A stretch of 64,000 nt of DNA from CAVUNY01 sp963768585. Lineage in GTDB: Bacteria > Chloroflexota > Anaerolineae > Anaerolineales > Anaerolineaceae. Positions within the stretch are counted from its first letter, which is position 1. Each line of letters opens with the position of its first letter. The position numbers and the translations under genes are program-made. The notes under the pieces are model-generated. The model was not told the origin of the DNA. It ran no database searches and was given only the letters and a program-made list of their open reading frames with translations. The stretch is taken from assembly GCA_963768585.1 (NCBI GenBank), contig CAVYIF010000002.1:184308-248307 (forward strand). Direction: 5' to 3'. Positions 25,349 through 33,729 of this stretch are shown in pieces.

Positions 25349-26574
25349 ATCATCCCGAGGTGCTGGCCATCATCCCGGCGCGCGGAGGTTCAAAAGGCCT
25401 GCCGCGCAAAAATATCCGCAGCCTGGCAGGACATCCGCTGATTGCGTATAGTATTGCAGCCGGGCTGCAAGCCGGACTGGTCACAAGGACCATCGTTTCG
25501 ACCGATGATGAAGAAATTGCGGCAGTTGCGCGTAAATATGGGGCGGAAACCCCATTCCTGCGCCCTGCGGAATTCGCGCAGGATAATACGCTTGACTTGC
25601 CAGTGTTTCAGCATGCTTTGACCTGGTTGACAGAGCATGAAGATTACCAGCCAGAGGTGGTGGTGCAGCTGCGGCCCACTTCGCCCGTTCGCCCGCCTTC
25701 CCTGGTGGACGATGCTGTCCGGATGCTGCTGGCAAACCCCGCGGCTTCTTCGGTGCGCGGCCTGGTGCCATCCGGACAAAATCCACATAAAATGTGGCGG
25801 GTGGATCCTGAAACGGGCATCATGCGCAACTTGATTGATGTTACCGGTATCGATGAGCCGTACAATGCCCCGCGCCAATCCCTGCCGCAAACGTTCTGGC
25901 AAACTGGGCATATCGACGCCATCCGACCTGATGTGATTTTAAAGCAAAATTCGATGAGCGGTCCGCAGATGATGGCCTTGATGATCGATCCTCGCTACGC
26001 GGTGGATATTGACCAATTGATGGATCTGCAGAAGACCGAATGGCTGATTTATAATACTGGCCTGGACATGGTCCATCCCGGATGGAAACGCCGCCCATTG
26101 CCGGAAAAAGTGAGTCTGATTGTGTTCGATTTTGACGGGGTGATGACGGATAACCGCGTATGGGTGGACCAGGAAGGGCGTGAAATGGTGGCTGCCAACC
26201 GCAGCGACAGCCTGGGATTGGAAATTCTTCGCAGCCAATCCAGTATTCAGGTGTTTGTAATGTCCAAAGAAACCAATCCTGTGGTCGCGGCGCGCTGCCG
26301 GAAGATGAAGGTGCCCATGCTGCAGGCGGTAGATGATAAAGCATCGGCGTTGAAGCATCTGCTCGCCGAAAAAACCATTGATCCGTCTGAAGTGATTTAT
26401 ATGGGCAACGACACCAATGATTTGCCCTGTTTTCCACTGGCAGCCTGCGCGGTTGTCCCTGCGGATGCCCAACCGCAGGTGCTTTTTGAAGCCGATATTA
26501 TCTTGCGCAGTATGGGCGGGCGTGGCGCGGTGCGCGAATTGTGCGACATGCTGCTGGCGCGATATAATCGCTAA
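25342..26574 (+). CDS. Acylneuraminate-type cytidylyltransferase fused to a KdsC-like HAD phosphatase
   Basis: 410 residues. Residues about 1-235 form a CMP-sugar synthase: VLAIIPARGGSKGLPRKNIR (CTP-binding), VQLRPTSPVRPPSLVDDAV, and WQTGHIDAIRPDVIL. Residues about 255-410 form a HAD phosphatase of the KdsC type: LIVFDFDGVMTDNRVWVD (nucleophile Asp), the loop VMSKETN, VDDKASALKHLL, and GNDTNDLPCFPLA. All HAD catalytic motifs appear intact. The fusion would remove the 9-phosphate and then activate the free sugar, as in NeuA-HAD fusions. Start 25342 overlaps the SDR stop (ATGGTAA). Confidence 0.9.
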   Translation: MVNHPEVLAIIPARGGSKGLPRKNIRSLAGHPLIAYSIAAGLQAGLVTRTIVSTDDEEIAAVARKYGAETPFLRPAEFAQDNTLDLPVFQHALTWLTEHEDYQPEVVVQLRPTSPVRPPSLVDDAVRMLLANPAASSVRGLVPSGQNPHKMWRVDPETGIMRNLIDVTGIDEPYNAPRQSLPQTFWQTGHIDAIRPDVILKQNSMSGPQMMALMIDPRYAVDIDQLMDLQKTEWLIYNTGLDMVHPGWKRRPLPEKVSLIVFDFDGVMTDNRVWVDQEGREMVAANRSDSLGLEILRSQSSIQVFVMSKETNPVVAARCRKMKVPMLQAVDDKASALKHLLAEKTIDPSEVIYMGNDTNDLPCFPLAACAVVPADAQPQVLFEADIILRSMGGRGAVRELCDMLLARYNR

Positions 26575-26629
26575 TTGATCCAAATTAGAATCTCTATATT
26601 GGTGACCGGTTGAAAATGGTGAGGGTGAT

Positions 26630-27211
26630 ATGAACGCAGCGGAACGCAGCCAGAAAATTGAGTCCTATGGAAAGGCATTCGACCGGCTGGTGATTGCCTT
26701 GAAGAATTTCCCGCAAGAAATGTGGCAGTTCAGACCCACGGCGGAAGGATGGACGATCCACGAGATTGTCGTCCATATTGCGGACAGCGAAGCGAACAGC
26801 TATCTTCGCTGCCGGCGCTTCATCGCGGAACCCGGAAGCACGATCCTGGGATATGATGAAGAAAAGTGGGCCCAGGTTCTGGACTACCATGCGCAGAGCC
26901 CAAGAGATGCTCTGGAATTATTCAGGTGGCTGCGGCACAAAACAACCACGCTTATTCAAAACCTGCCTGAAGCGGTATGGGCGAATACCGTATTTCATTC
27001 CGAGAACGGGATTATGACGATGGACGATTGGCTGGATGTATACGAACGCCATGTCCCGGAACATATCGCGCAAATGCAGGCCAATTATCTTGATTGGCAA
27101 AAGAAGAAAAACGGTACAGATCCAAAATTAAGCTTAATTCTACGGGATACGAGCACCCGACAAAGCGAGTTTGTTTTATTTCTGGAGGTGTCAAAAAAAT
27201 CTCCAGAGTAA
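26630..27211 (+). CDS. DinB-like four-helix protein
   Basis: 193 residues. A DinB/YfiT-like bundle is indicated by GWTIHEIVVHIADSEANS (first metal-binding His region) and ERHVPEHIAQMQANYLDW (second, HxxxH). Such proteins are metal-dependent and include thiol transferases; many have no known role. It lies between the cytidylyltransferase-HAD fusion and a NeuB-type gene, in the same direction, so it may belong to the glycan pathway or be a later insertion. No signal peptide. The C-terminal tail after about residue 165 is weakly conserved in appearance. Confidence 0.78.
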   Translation: MNAAERSQKIESYGKAFDRLVIALKNFPQEMWQFRPTAEGWTIHEIVVHIADSEANSYLRCRRFIAEPGSTILGYDEEKWAQVLDYHAQSPRDALELFRWLRHKTTTLIQNLPEAVWANTVFHSENGIMTMDDWLDVYERHVPEHIAQMQANYLDWQKKKNGTDPKLSLILRDTSTRQSEFVLFLEVSKKSPE

Positions 27212-27221
27212 GGAGACAGGA

Positions 27222-28097
27222 ATGAAGCGAGAATTCAGAATTGGCGACAAGATTGTGGGTGATGGGCATCCCACCTATGTGGTGGCGGAGATTGGCGTCA
27301 ATCATAACGGCAGCATCGAGATTGCCAAGCGCATGATCGATGCCGCCAAACATGCCGGGGTGGATGCAATCAAATTTCAAAAACGAACCCCGGAATTATG
27401 CGTGCCTCCGGATCAACGGGGGGTGATGCGTGAGACCCCTTGGGGTTACATCTCCTATCTCGATTACCGGTACAAAGTCGAATTTACTCAAGAACAATAT
27501 CAGGAAATTGACCGCTATTGTCAAGAAGTTGAGATCAGTTGGTTCGCATCCGTATGGGATGAGCCATCAGTGGATTTTATCGAACAATACAACCCGGTTT
27601 GTTATAAAGTGCCTTCGGCCTCATTGACCGACCACGAACTGCTGCACAAGATACGTTCTACCGGGCGACCGGTGATCCTCTCAACCGGGATGTCTACCCA
27701 GCATCAAATTGAGGCGGCGGTGAGGCAGCTGGATGAAAATAAACTGATGATCACTCACACCACCAGTGCCTATCCGTGTGAACCGCACGAGTTGAACCTG
27801 CATATGATTGATACCCTGCGCACGCAATTTTCCTTCCCGATCGGTTATTCCGGGCATGAAGTAGGGTTGATTCCTTCGGTGATTGCAGTTGCGCTTGGCG
27901 CTTGTCTGGTCGAACGGCATATCACCCTGGACCGGGCCATGTGGGGCAGCGACCAGGCAGCTTCCGTTGAGCCGGGCGGTTTTGAGCGTCTGGTCAAATA
28001 TATTCGGGTCACGGAAGAATCGCTGGGCGATGGAGTCAAGAAGGTATATGATAGCGAACTGCCTTCACTGAGAAAACTGCGCCGGGTGATTGACTAG
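27222..28097 (+). CDS. Second nonulosonic acid synthase, NeuB family, without SAF domain
   Basis: 291 residues from ATG 27222 after AAGGAG. The barrel motifs are clear: YVVAEIGVNHNGSIEIAKR, VDAIKFQKRTPELCV, WFASVWDEPSVDFIE, YKVPSASLTDHELL, VILSTGMSTQHQIEAA, IGYSGHEVGLIPSVIAV and VERHITLDRAMWGSDQAAS, the last more like sialic-acid synthases of animal/cyanobacterial type. The antifreeze-like SAF domain seen in the 13052 paralog is absent; the protein ends at LRRVID. Both synthases in one cluster suggest two different acids or a split of roles. Confidence 0.88.
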   Translation: MKREFRIGDKIVGDGHPTYVVAEIGVNHNGSIEIAKRMIDAAKHAGVDAIKFQKRTPELCVPPDQRGVMRETPWGYISYLDYRYKVEFTQEQYQEIDRYCQEVEISWFASVWDEPSVDFIEQYNPVCYKVPSASLTDHELLHKIRSTGRPVILSTGMSTQHQIEAAVRQLDENKLMITHTTSAYPCEPHELNLHMIDTLRTQFSFPIGYSGHEVGLIPSVIAVALGACLVERHITLDRAMWGSDQAASVEPGGFERLVKYIRVTEESLGDGVKKVYDSELPSLRKLRRVID

Positions 28098-28104
28098 GAG
28101 CAGG

Positions 28105-29712
28105 ATGGTCCCGATTCTAAGCAAGGTGTCGTGGGCGGTGCGCTGGCGTTTAAAACTTCGCGCGCAAAACCGCCGGCTTCAGCACCTGGCGCTGGCTGTT
28201 GAGCAGCATGCACCAGATCCAAAAACACGACCGGTTATATTTTTTAATGCATCGACCCGTTTGCAGGGCCTGAGTCTGAATGCCGGTTTTTCTCTGCTGG
28301 CATCCTGGGCTTTACGGCTGGCAGGTACGCCGGTGGTTCATTTTGTCTGCCACAGCGGGATGAATCCCTGTGTGTTGGGGACCAACCGCGAGAAAATCGG
28401 GAAAGCGCCTCCGTGCGGGATCTGTATTCGCCAATCACACCAGGCTTATAAAGGAGTTTTTGCCCGCTGGTTTAAATTTGAACCGGATGACGATCTGGCA
28501 CGGATTATTTCTCGACTTTCACTTTCAGAATTAATTGTTTATCGTCGTCATGGGATGCCGCTGGGTGAGATGGTGCTGCCTTCGGTGCGGTGGGTACTGC
28601 GCAGGCATACCCTGGAAGGTGATGAGAATACGCGCTACCTGCTGCGCCAATATATGCTGGCTGTATGGAATATTGTTGAAGAATTTAATAAGCTGATGGA
28701 CGAAGTTAAGCCGCTGAAAGTGGTCGTATTTAACGGCATGTTTTTCCCTGAGGCTGCCGTGCGCTGGGCGGCCCTTAAACGAGGCATCCCGGTAGTTACC
28801 CACGAAGTTGCCCTGCGCCCAAATACCGCTTTTTTTACCACTGGCGAGGCGACAGCCTACCCAATAGATATCCCGGCAGAATTTAACCTGTCTCCCTCAC
28901 AAGAACGACAGCTTGACGAATATTTGGAGCAGCGTTTTCAGGGTAATTTTTCGATGGCAGGGATTCGTTTTTGGCCGGAGATGAAGAATCTCGACCCGGA
29001 ATTTCTGGAAACGGTTGCCCAATTCAAGCAAGTTGTGCCGGTATTTACCAATGTGGTGTTTGATACCAGCCAGGGACACGCAAACGTGGTTTTCCCGCAG
29101 ATGTTTGCCTGGTTGGATGCTGTATTGGCGATCATTCGTGCTCATCCGGAGACATATTTCGTCATCCGCGCCCACCCGGATGAAACCAGACCCGGCAAGG
29201 AAAGCCGCGAAAGCGTGTTGAAATGGGTCGTGAAGAATGAAGTGCATAAACTGCCCAATGTTTTGTATGTCGATTCGCGCGAATATTTCAGCTCCTATGA
29301 ATTGATTCAGCGCTCGAAATTTGTTATGGTGTATAACTCCACGATCGGATTGGAAGCCTCGCTGATGGGCGTCGCTGTATTGTGCGCGGGTAAAGCCCGG
29401 TTTACCCAAATTCCTACAGTGTACTTTCCAACCACGCCGCAGGAATTTGGTCAACGCGCAGAAGAATTTCTTTCGGCAGATCGAGTTGTACCACCACCTG
29501 AACACCGGGTTAATGCGCGCCGGTTTTTGTATTACCAACTTTTCAAATCCTCGCTGCCGATGGGCGAATTTATCGAAGAGGATGAAATTTGGCGAGGATA
29601 TGTGCGTTTTAAGAAATTTGATTTGGACGACCTGACCCCTGCGCGTTCACCGGCAGTCGCTGCAATTGTGGAGGGGATTCAAAATGACGGTTCATTCCTG
29701 TTGGATGGGTAA
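28105..29712 (+). CDS. Putative GT-B glycosyltransferase with Cys motifs
   Basis: 535 residues. The N-terminal part has a striking Cys-rich segment: VCHSGMNPCVLGT, then APPCGICIRQS, which could bind a metal. The C-terminal half repeats the features of 8543 and 22009: VIRAHPDETRPGKESRES (His-Pro), YELIQRSKFVMVYNSTIGLE, and GVAVLCAGKARF. A capsule-type GT-B transferase is likely; the donor may be the CMP-activated acid from the adjacent NeuB/NeuA pair. No membrane segment. ATG 28105 follows AGGAGCAGG. Confidence 0.62.
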   Translation: MVPILSKVSWAVRWRLKLRAQNRRLQHLALAVEQHAPDPKTRPVIFFNASTRLQGLSLNAGFSLLASWALRLAGTPVVHFVCHSGMNPCVLGTNREKIGKAPPCGICIRQSHQAYKGVFARWFKFEPDDDLARIISRLSLSELIVYRRHGMPLGEMVLPSVRWVLRRHTLEGDENTRYLLRQYMLAVWNIVEEFNKLMDEVKPLKVVVFNGMFFPEAAVRWAALKRGIPVVTHEVALRPNTAFFTTGEATAYPIDIPAEFNLSPSQERQLDEYLEQRFQGNFSMAGIRFWPEMKNLDPEFLETVAQFKQVVPVFTNVVFDTSQGHANVVFPQMFAWLDAVLAIIRAHPETYFVIRAHPDETRPGKESRESVLKWVVKNEVHKLPNVLYVDSREYFSSYELIQRSKFVMVYNSTIGLEASLMGVAVLCAGKARFTQIPTVYFPTTPQEFGQRAEEFLSADRVVPPPEHRVNARRFLYYQLFKSSLPMGEFIEEDEIWRGYVRFKKFDLDDLTPARSPAVAAIVEGIQNDGSFLLDG

Positions 29713-29729
29713 GTGGAAAGGATGGTAAG

Positions 29730-30407
29730 ATGAAGCCGCAGAAAATTGTTGCTCTGGTGCCGATGCGCCACCATTCGGTGCGCGTGCCGGGGAAAAATTA
29801 TCGTCCTTTGGCAGGCATGCCGCTTTACCAGCACATCCTGAAAACCCTGCTGGCCTGTCCGGAAATCAGCCAGGTGGTGGTGGATACTGACAGTCCGGTG
29901 ATTTTAGAAGGCTGCCGCCAAGAATTCCCATCGGTGGTGTTGATTGACCGCCCGGAACATCTGCGAGCCGGTACCATCCCAATGAACGAGATCCTGATGC
30001 ACGACACTGCGATCGTCCCGGCAGATTTGTATCTTCAGACGCACACCACCAATCCTTTGCTGCGCCCAGAAACCGTCTCGAAGGCGGTACAGACCTTACA
30101 AGCCCTTTTTCCGGCCTATGATTCGCTGTTTTCCGTAACCAGGCTGCAGACTCGCCTGTGGGATCCGCTTGGGCGGGCGATCAACCATAACCCGGCTGTC
30201 CTGCTGCGCACACAGGATCTGCCGCCGGTGTATGAGGAAAATTCCTGCCTGTATATATTTACCCGAGAAACGCTGGGAGCAAGACGCAACCGCCTGGGTG
30301 AACGACCTTACCTGTTTGAAATAGATGCCGCGGAAGCGCGCGATATCGATGAAGAATTGGATTTCCAGATTGCCGAATTTTTATATCACCAACAAAAGAA
30401 GGTTTAG
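29730..30407 (+). CDS. NeuA-like acylneuraminate/3-deoxy-acid cytidylyltransferase
   Basis: 225 residues. The start KIVALVPMRHHSVRVPGKNY is a variant of the CTP-binding IPARGGSKG pattern with Arg-His-His. Later YLQTHTTNPLLRPETVSKAV, LFSVTRLQTRLWD and YEENSCLYIFTRETL follow the CMP-sugar-synthase order. It activates an ulosonic acid with CTP. It lies behind the second NeuB-type synthase and before a D-2-hydroxyacid dehydrogenase, so it may serve the product of 27222. Confidence 0.85.
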   Translation: MKPQKIVALVPMRHHSVRVPGKNYRPLAGMPLYQHILKTLLACPEISQVVVDTDSPVILEGCRQEFPSVVLIDRPEHLRAGTIPMNEILMHDTAIVPADLYLQTHTTNPLLRPETVSKAVQTLQALFPAYDSLFSVTRLQTRLWDPLGRAINHNPAVLLRTQDLPPVYEENSCLYIFTRETLGARRNRLGERPYLFEIDAAEARDIDEELDFQIAEFLYHQQKKV

Positions 30408-30409
30408 CA

Positions 30410-31381
30410 ATGCATACTGTCCTGGTAACTGCTCCGTATTTGAACAACCTGATGGATCGTTTTATGCCAGTTTTTAACCATTATGGGATCGAAATTATTC
30501 TCCCCGAGGTACATGAGCGCATGTCCGAGGAGGAAATTCTGGCATACGCCGGTAAATTTGATGGGGCATTATGTGGGGATGACCGCTATACACAAAACGT
30601 AATTACGGCCTGTTTGCCCCGATTAAAAGTGATCTCCAAGTGGGGCACTGGAATCGATTCGATTGACAGCAAAGCCGCTGCAAAATTAGGCGTCAAAGTA
30701 TGCAATACACCCAACGCATTCACCCTGCCTGTGTCCGACTCGGTGATGGGGTACATTCTGGCTTTTGCCCGCAAGTTACCCTGGATGGACCAGGCTTTGA
30801 AATCTGGCGTGTGGGGAAAAATCCCAGGCAGATCGCTCAGCGAGTGCACCTTAGGCGTGATTGGGGTGGGGAATGTGGGCAAGGCTGTGATCCGGCGGGC
30901 GCGCGCATTTGGCATGAAACTGCTGGCTACAGATATCATTTCAATCGCTCCGGATTTCATCCTGGAAAATGGGGTGGAAATGACCACTCTGCAAAATCTA
31001 TTGGGGGATGCCGATTTTATTAGCATCAACTGTGATCTCAATCCAACCAGTTTTCATTTAATCAACATTGAAACCCTGAGCTGGATGAAAAAGGATGCAA
31101 TCGTAATCAATACCGCCCGCGGTCCAATCGTGGACGAACAGGCATTAATTGCGGCGCTGCAGGATGGTTGGATTGGCGGAGCAGCCCTGGATGTGTATGA
31201 AGTCGAACCTCTTCCCAAAGATTTACCCTTCCTCAAGATGAGTAATGTTATGCTGGCGAGCCACAATGCCAATTCCAGCCCATCAGCGTGGGAAAGAGTG
31301 CATTACAATACCATCCGTATGCTGCTGGAAGGGTTGGGAATTGAGCACGACGATTATGAATTTATTTTTCCCAAACCCTGA
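30410..31381 (+). CDS. D-2-hydroxyacid dehydrogenase (SerA-like)
   Basis: 323 residues with the D-isomer-specific NAD-binding domain: CTLGVIGVGNVGKAVIRRA (Rossmann), the NTARGPIVDEQALIAAL catalytic Arg region, VYEVEPLPKDLP (Glu), and MLASHNANSSPSAW (His). The nearest known activities are D-3-phosphoglycerate dehydrogenase and related 2-ketoacid reductases. Without serine-pathway genes beside it, a role in the glycan pathway, for example making or using a glyceric-acid or keto-acid substituent, is plausible but not shown. It starts two bases after the cytidylyltransferase. Confidence 0.85.
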   Translation: MHTVLVTAPYLNNLMDRFMPVFNHYGIEIILPEVHERMSEEEILAYAGKFDGALCGDDRYTQNVITACLPRLKVISKWGTGIDSIDSKAAAKLGVKVCNTPNAFTLPVSDSVMGYILAFARKLPWMDQALKSGVWGKIPGRSLSECTLGVIGVGNVGKAVIRRARAFGMKLLATDIISIAPDFILENGVEMTTLQNLLGDADFISINCDLNPTSFHLINIETLSWMKKDAIVINTARGPIVDEQALIAALQDGWIGGAALDVYEVEPLPKDLPFLKMSNVMLASHNANSSPSAWERVHYNTIRMLLEGLGIEHDDYEFIFPKP

Positions 31382-31434
31382 TGCCATTCCGGTTGTATTC
31401 TGTGTGTAAAACCGGATCTGGTTGAGGAATGCGC

Positions 31435-32925
31435 ATGAACCGAGACAGGCAAGAGACCTTGACCCAGGACGGGGGCCGTCTGAAGAGTTTGGTTGCCGGG
31501 TTTTCCCTGCTGCTCATCGGGATCGAATTGGTTATATTGGGTGGGTATATAACCCGCGGACTATTTTCACGGTATTTACAGGACGACTACTGTTATGGGG
31601 CGGAGGTGGTATCGTTGGGCTTCTTTCCAGCCCAGATCGATTCGTATTTCCATCAGATGCCGTACAATTCAGAACGTTTTTCTTTAACCTTCTTCTCGGG
31701 CATCGCCGAGATTTCCGGAGGTCCTCGCCTGGCGCCTTTCCTGGCTGGAATTTCGATTGCTGCCTGGGCGGCAGCCCTTTATTTTGCCTTTAGGCAATGG
31801 AGCCTGTATTTTCGAGTTCAGAATACCCGGCTGGCGATGCTGGCCAGTGTACTGGCTGTGCCTATTTTTACTTTTATCCTGGCTCCCAACCTGTACCAGG
31901 TGCTGTACTGGCGATCTGCCATGCTGCCCTATCTTACCCCGCTAATCATTAATACGGGGTTGTTCGGCGGTTTTTTTGCAATACTGCGCCGGAGAAAGCT
32001 GACGCCTGCCGCGGCGATCGTTTTTGGCTTGACTGGCTTTGTGGCAGGTGGTTTTAGTGAAACGGCTGGATTATGGCAATTTTCCTTTTGGTGCCTGATC
32101 CTGGTCTGGTTCTGGCTGCTGCACCGCCAGGAACACTTTGCGGTCAGGGCTGCGGTGATTGCGATGAGTGCCAGCGCCCTGGCAATTATGGTCATGCTGC
32201 TTGGACCAAGCAACAGTGCCCAACTGCAGCATTTCCAGCGGCCTGGATTTATAGAAATGATCGCGAAGTCGATCAAATTCACCCAGGATTTCATTCGCGC
32301 TTCGCTGCGCAGCCAGATTGTGCCCTTTTTTGTGATAGGCTGCCTGGGATTGTTCTTTGGTTTGCAGAGCCGGGCCGAACTGCAGCGTTCATTTCGAGCC
32401 GTTTTCGGCCGATGGCTGCTGCTGGTTGCCGGATGCTACGGGTTGGTTTTTGCCGGAACGGTGCCCACCATGATGGCAATGTCTTCTCCGCCCGATGATC
32501 GGGGTTTGCTGCCCGCAATGCTGACCTTGATTTTGACGGTTTTCGCGTCGGGTTGGTTGGCAGCCGGATATGTTAGATCTCTTGCACAAAAGTTCAGCCA
32601 TCCCTGGGTCTTTCAAATCAGTTCCTTGATCCTGGGGCTTATCTCGATCCTATTTATGGCGTCAGCCTTTCCCGGAGTTTTGGATGGGTTATCCGCGCTT
32701 CAACACCGGGCCGAGGCCTGGGATATGCGCCAGAATATGATCCTGGAAGCGAAAGCCGGAGGTGAGACGCATGTCATCGTGCCAGCTTTTGACAGCATTG
32801 CCCAGATATTGGAACTGCGTCCCCAGGATAATTTTTGGGTTAACGTTTGCGCGGCCAGATATTATGGAATCAGCGGATTGTCGGCCGTCGAAGGATATAA
32901 TGGGATCAAACCGATTTTCCGGTAA
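31435..32925 (+). CDS. Polytopic membrane protein, DUF6056/GT-C-like
   Basis: 496 residues with about ten or more hydrophobic segments. After the first segment the outer loop contains YLQDDYCYGAEVV, an acidic DD pair where GT-C enzymes carry their catalytic Asp. A small soluble tail (THVIVPAFDSIAQILELR) ends the protein. The pattern fits DUF6056 and other poorly described GT-C-like membrane proteins of surface-glycan loci. It is in the same run as the nearby transferases. I chose ATG 31435 over 31429 for its better distance from GAGG. Its activity is not known. Confidence 0.7.
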   Translation: MNRDRQETLTQDGGRLKSLVAGFSLLLIGIELVILGGYITRGLFSRYLQDDYCYGAEVVSLGFFPAQIDSYFHQMPYNSERFSLTFFSGIAEISGGPRLAPFLAGISIAAWAAALYFAFRQWSLYFRVQNTRLAMLASVLAVPIFTFILAPNLYQVLYWRSAMLPYLTPLIINTGLFGGFFAILRRRKLTPAAAIVFGLTGFVAGGFSETAGLWQFSFWCLILVWFWLLHRQEHFAVRAAVIAMSASALAIMVMLLGPSNSAQLQHFQRPGFIEMIAKSIKFTQDFIRASLRSQIVPFFVIGCLGLFFGLQSRAELQRSFRAVFGRWLLLVAGCYGLVFAGTVPTMMAMSSPPDDRGLLPAMLTLILTVFASGWLAAGYVRSLAQKFSHPWVFQISSLILGLISILFMASAFPGVLDGLSALQHRAEAWDMRQNMILEAKAGGETHVIVPAFDSIAQILELRPQDNFWVNVCAARYYGISGLSAVEGYNGIKPIFR

Positions 32926-32970
32926 AGTTTCGAGAGTCTTGATCTCGAAAAACCAGACAGGATGAGGATT

Positions 32971-33729
32971 ATGCCAGAAAGAATCATGTTGATCACCGGC
33001 GCAGCTGGTGGAATCGGCCGGGCAACGGTGAAATATTTTACCGCACAGGGCTGGCGGGTGATTGGCGTAGACCGGGCCAGTTTCGGCCAGGCTTTTCCGC
33101 CCACCGGTTTATTTATCCAGGCGGATATTTCAACCCCGGATGATATCGAAAAAATTTATCAGGCAGCGGCAGCATTTACGCCGACCCTGAATGCAGTGGT
33201 CAATAACGCCGCGGTTCAGGTCGCAAAACCTATCCTGGAAACGTCATCCGAAGAATGGGACCAGGTGATGGCTTCCAATCTGCGGTCCGTCTTTCTGGGA
33301 GCGAAGCTGGCGCATCCTTTGCTTAAAGCTCAGGGTGGCGGGGCAATTGTCAACGTATCCTCGGTACATGCGGTGGCGACTTCGGCCAATATTGCCGCTT
33401 ACGCGGCTTCCAAGGGGGGGCTGCTGGCCTTGACCCGCGCCATGGCCGTCGAATGGGCAATGGATAATATTCGGGCGAATGCCATTTTGCCAGGGGCGAT
33501 CGATACGCCTATGCTGCGGGCCGGGTTAGGTCGTGGGCACGTATCCGGGGGTACGGTGATCGACCGCCTGGACAACCTGGCCCGAAAAACGGTCAACGGG
33601 CGGGTGGGGCAGCCGGAAGAAATTGCCCATGCCATATATTTTCTGGCCGATTCAACCCAGTCTTCCTTTATGACCGGGCAAGCGATGATCGTCGATGGAG
33701 GCGCCACCGCGCGATTGAGTACAGAATGA
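32971..33729 (+). CDS. SDR-family oxidoreductase
   Basis: 252 residues, classical SDR: LITGAAGGIGRATVKYF (NAD(P) loop), VVNNAAVQVAKPILE, IVNVSSVHAVATSANIAAYA with the YAASKGGLLAL catalytic Tyr/Lys, and a typical GQAMIVDGGATARLS end. The substrate could be a sugar or a polyol. It overlaps the next gene by four bases. An AGGATGAGG ribosome binding site supports ATG 32971. Confidence 0.88.
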   Translation: MPERIMLITGAAGGIGRATVKYFTAQGWRVIGVDRASFGQAFPPTGLFIQADISTPDDIEKIYQAAAAFTPTLNAVVNNAAVQVAKPILETSSEEWDQVMASNLRSVFLGAKLAHPLLKAQGGGAIVNVSSVHAVATSANIAAYAASKGGLLALTRAMAVEWAMDNIRANAILPGAIDTPMLRAGLGRGHVSGGTVIDRLDNLARKTVNGRVGQPEEIAHAIYFLADSTQSSFMTGQAMIVDGGATARLSTE

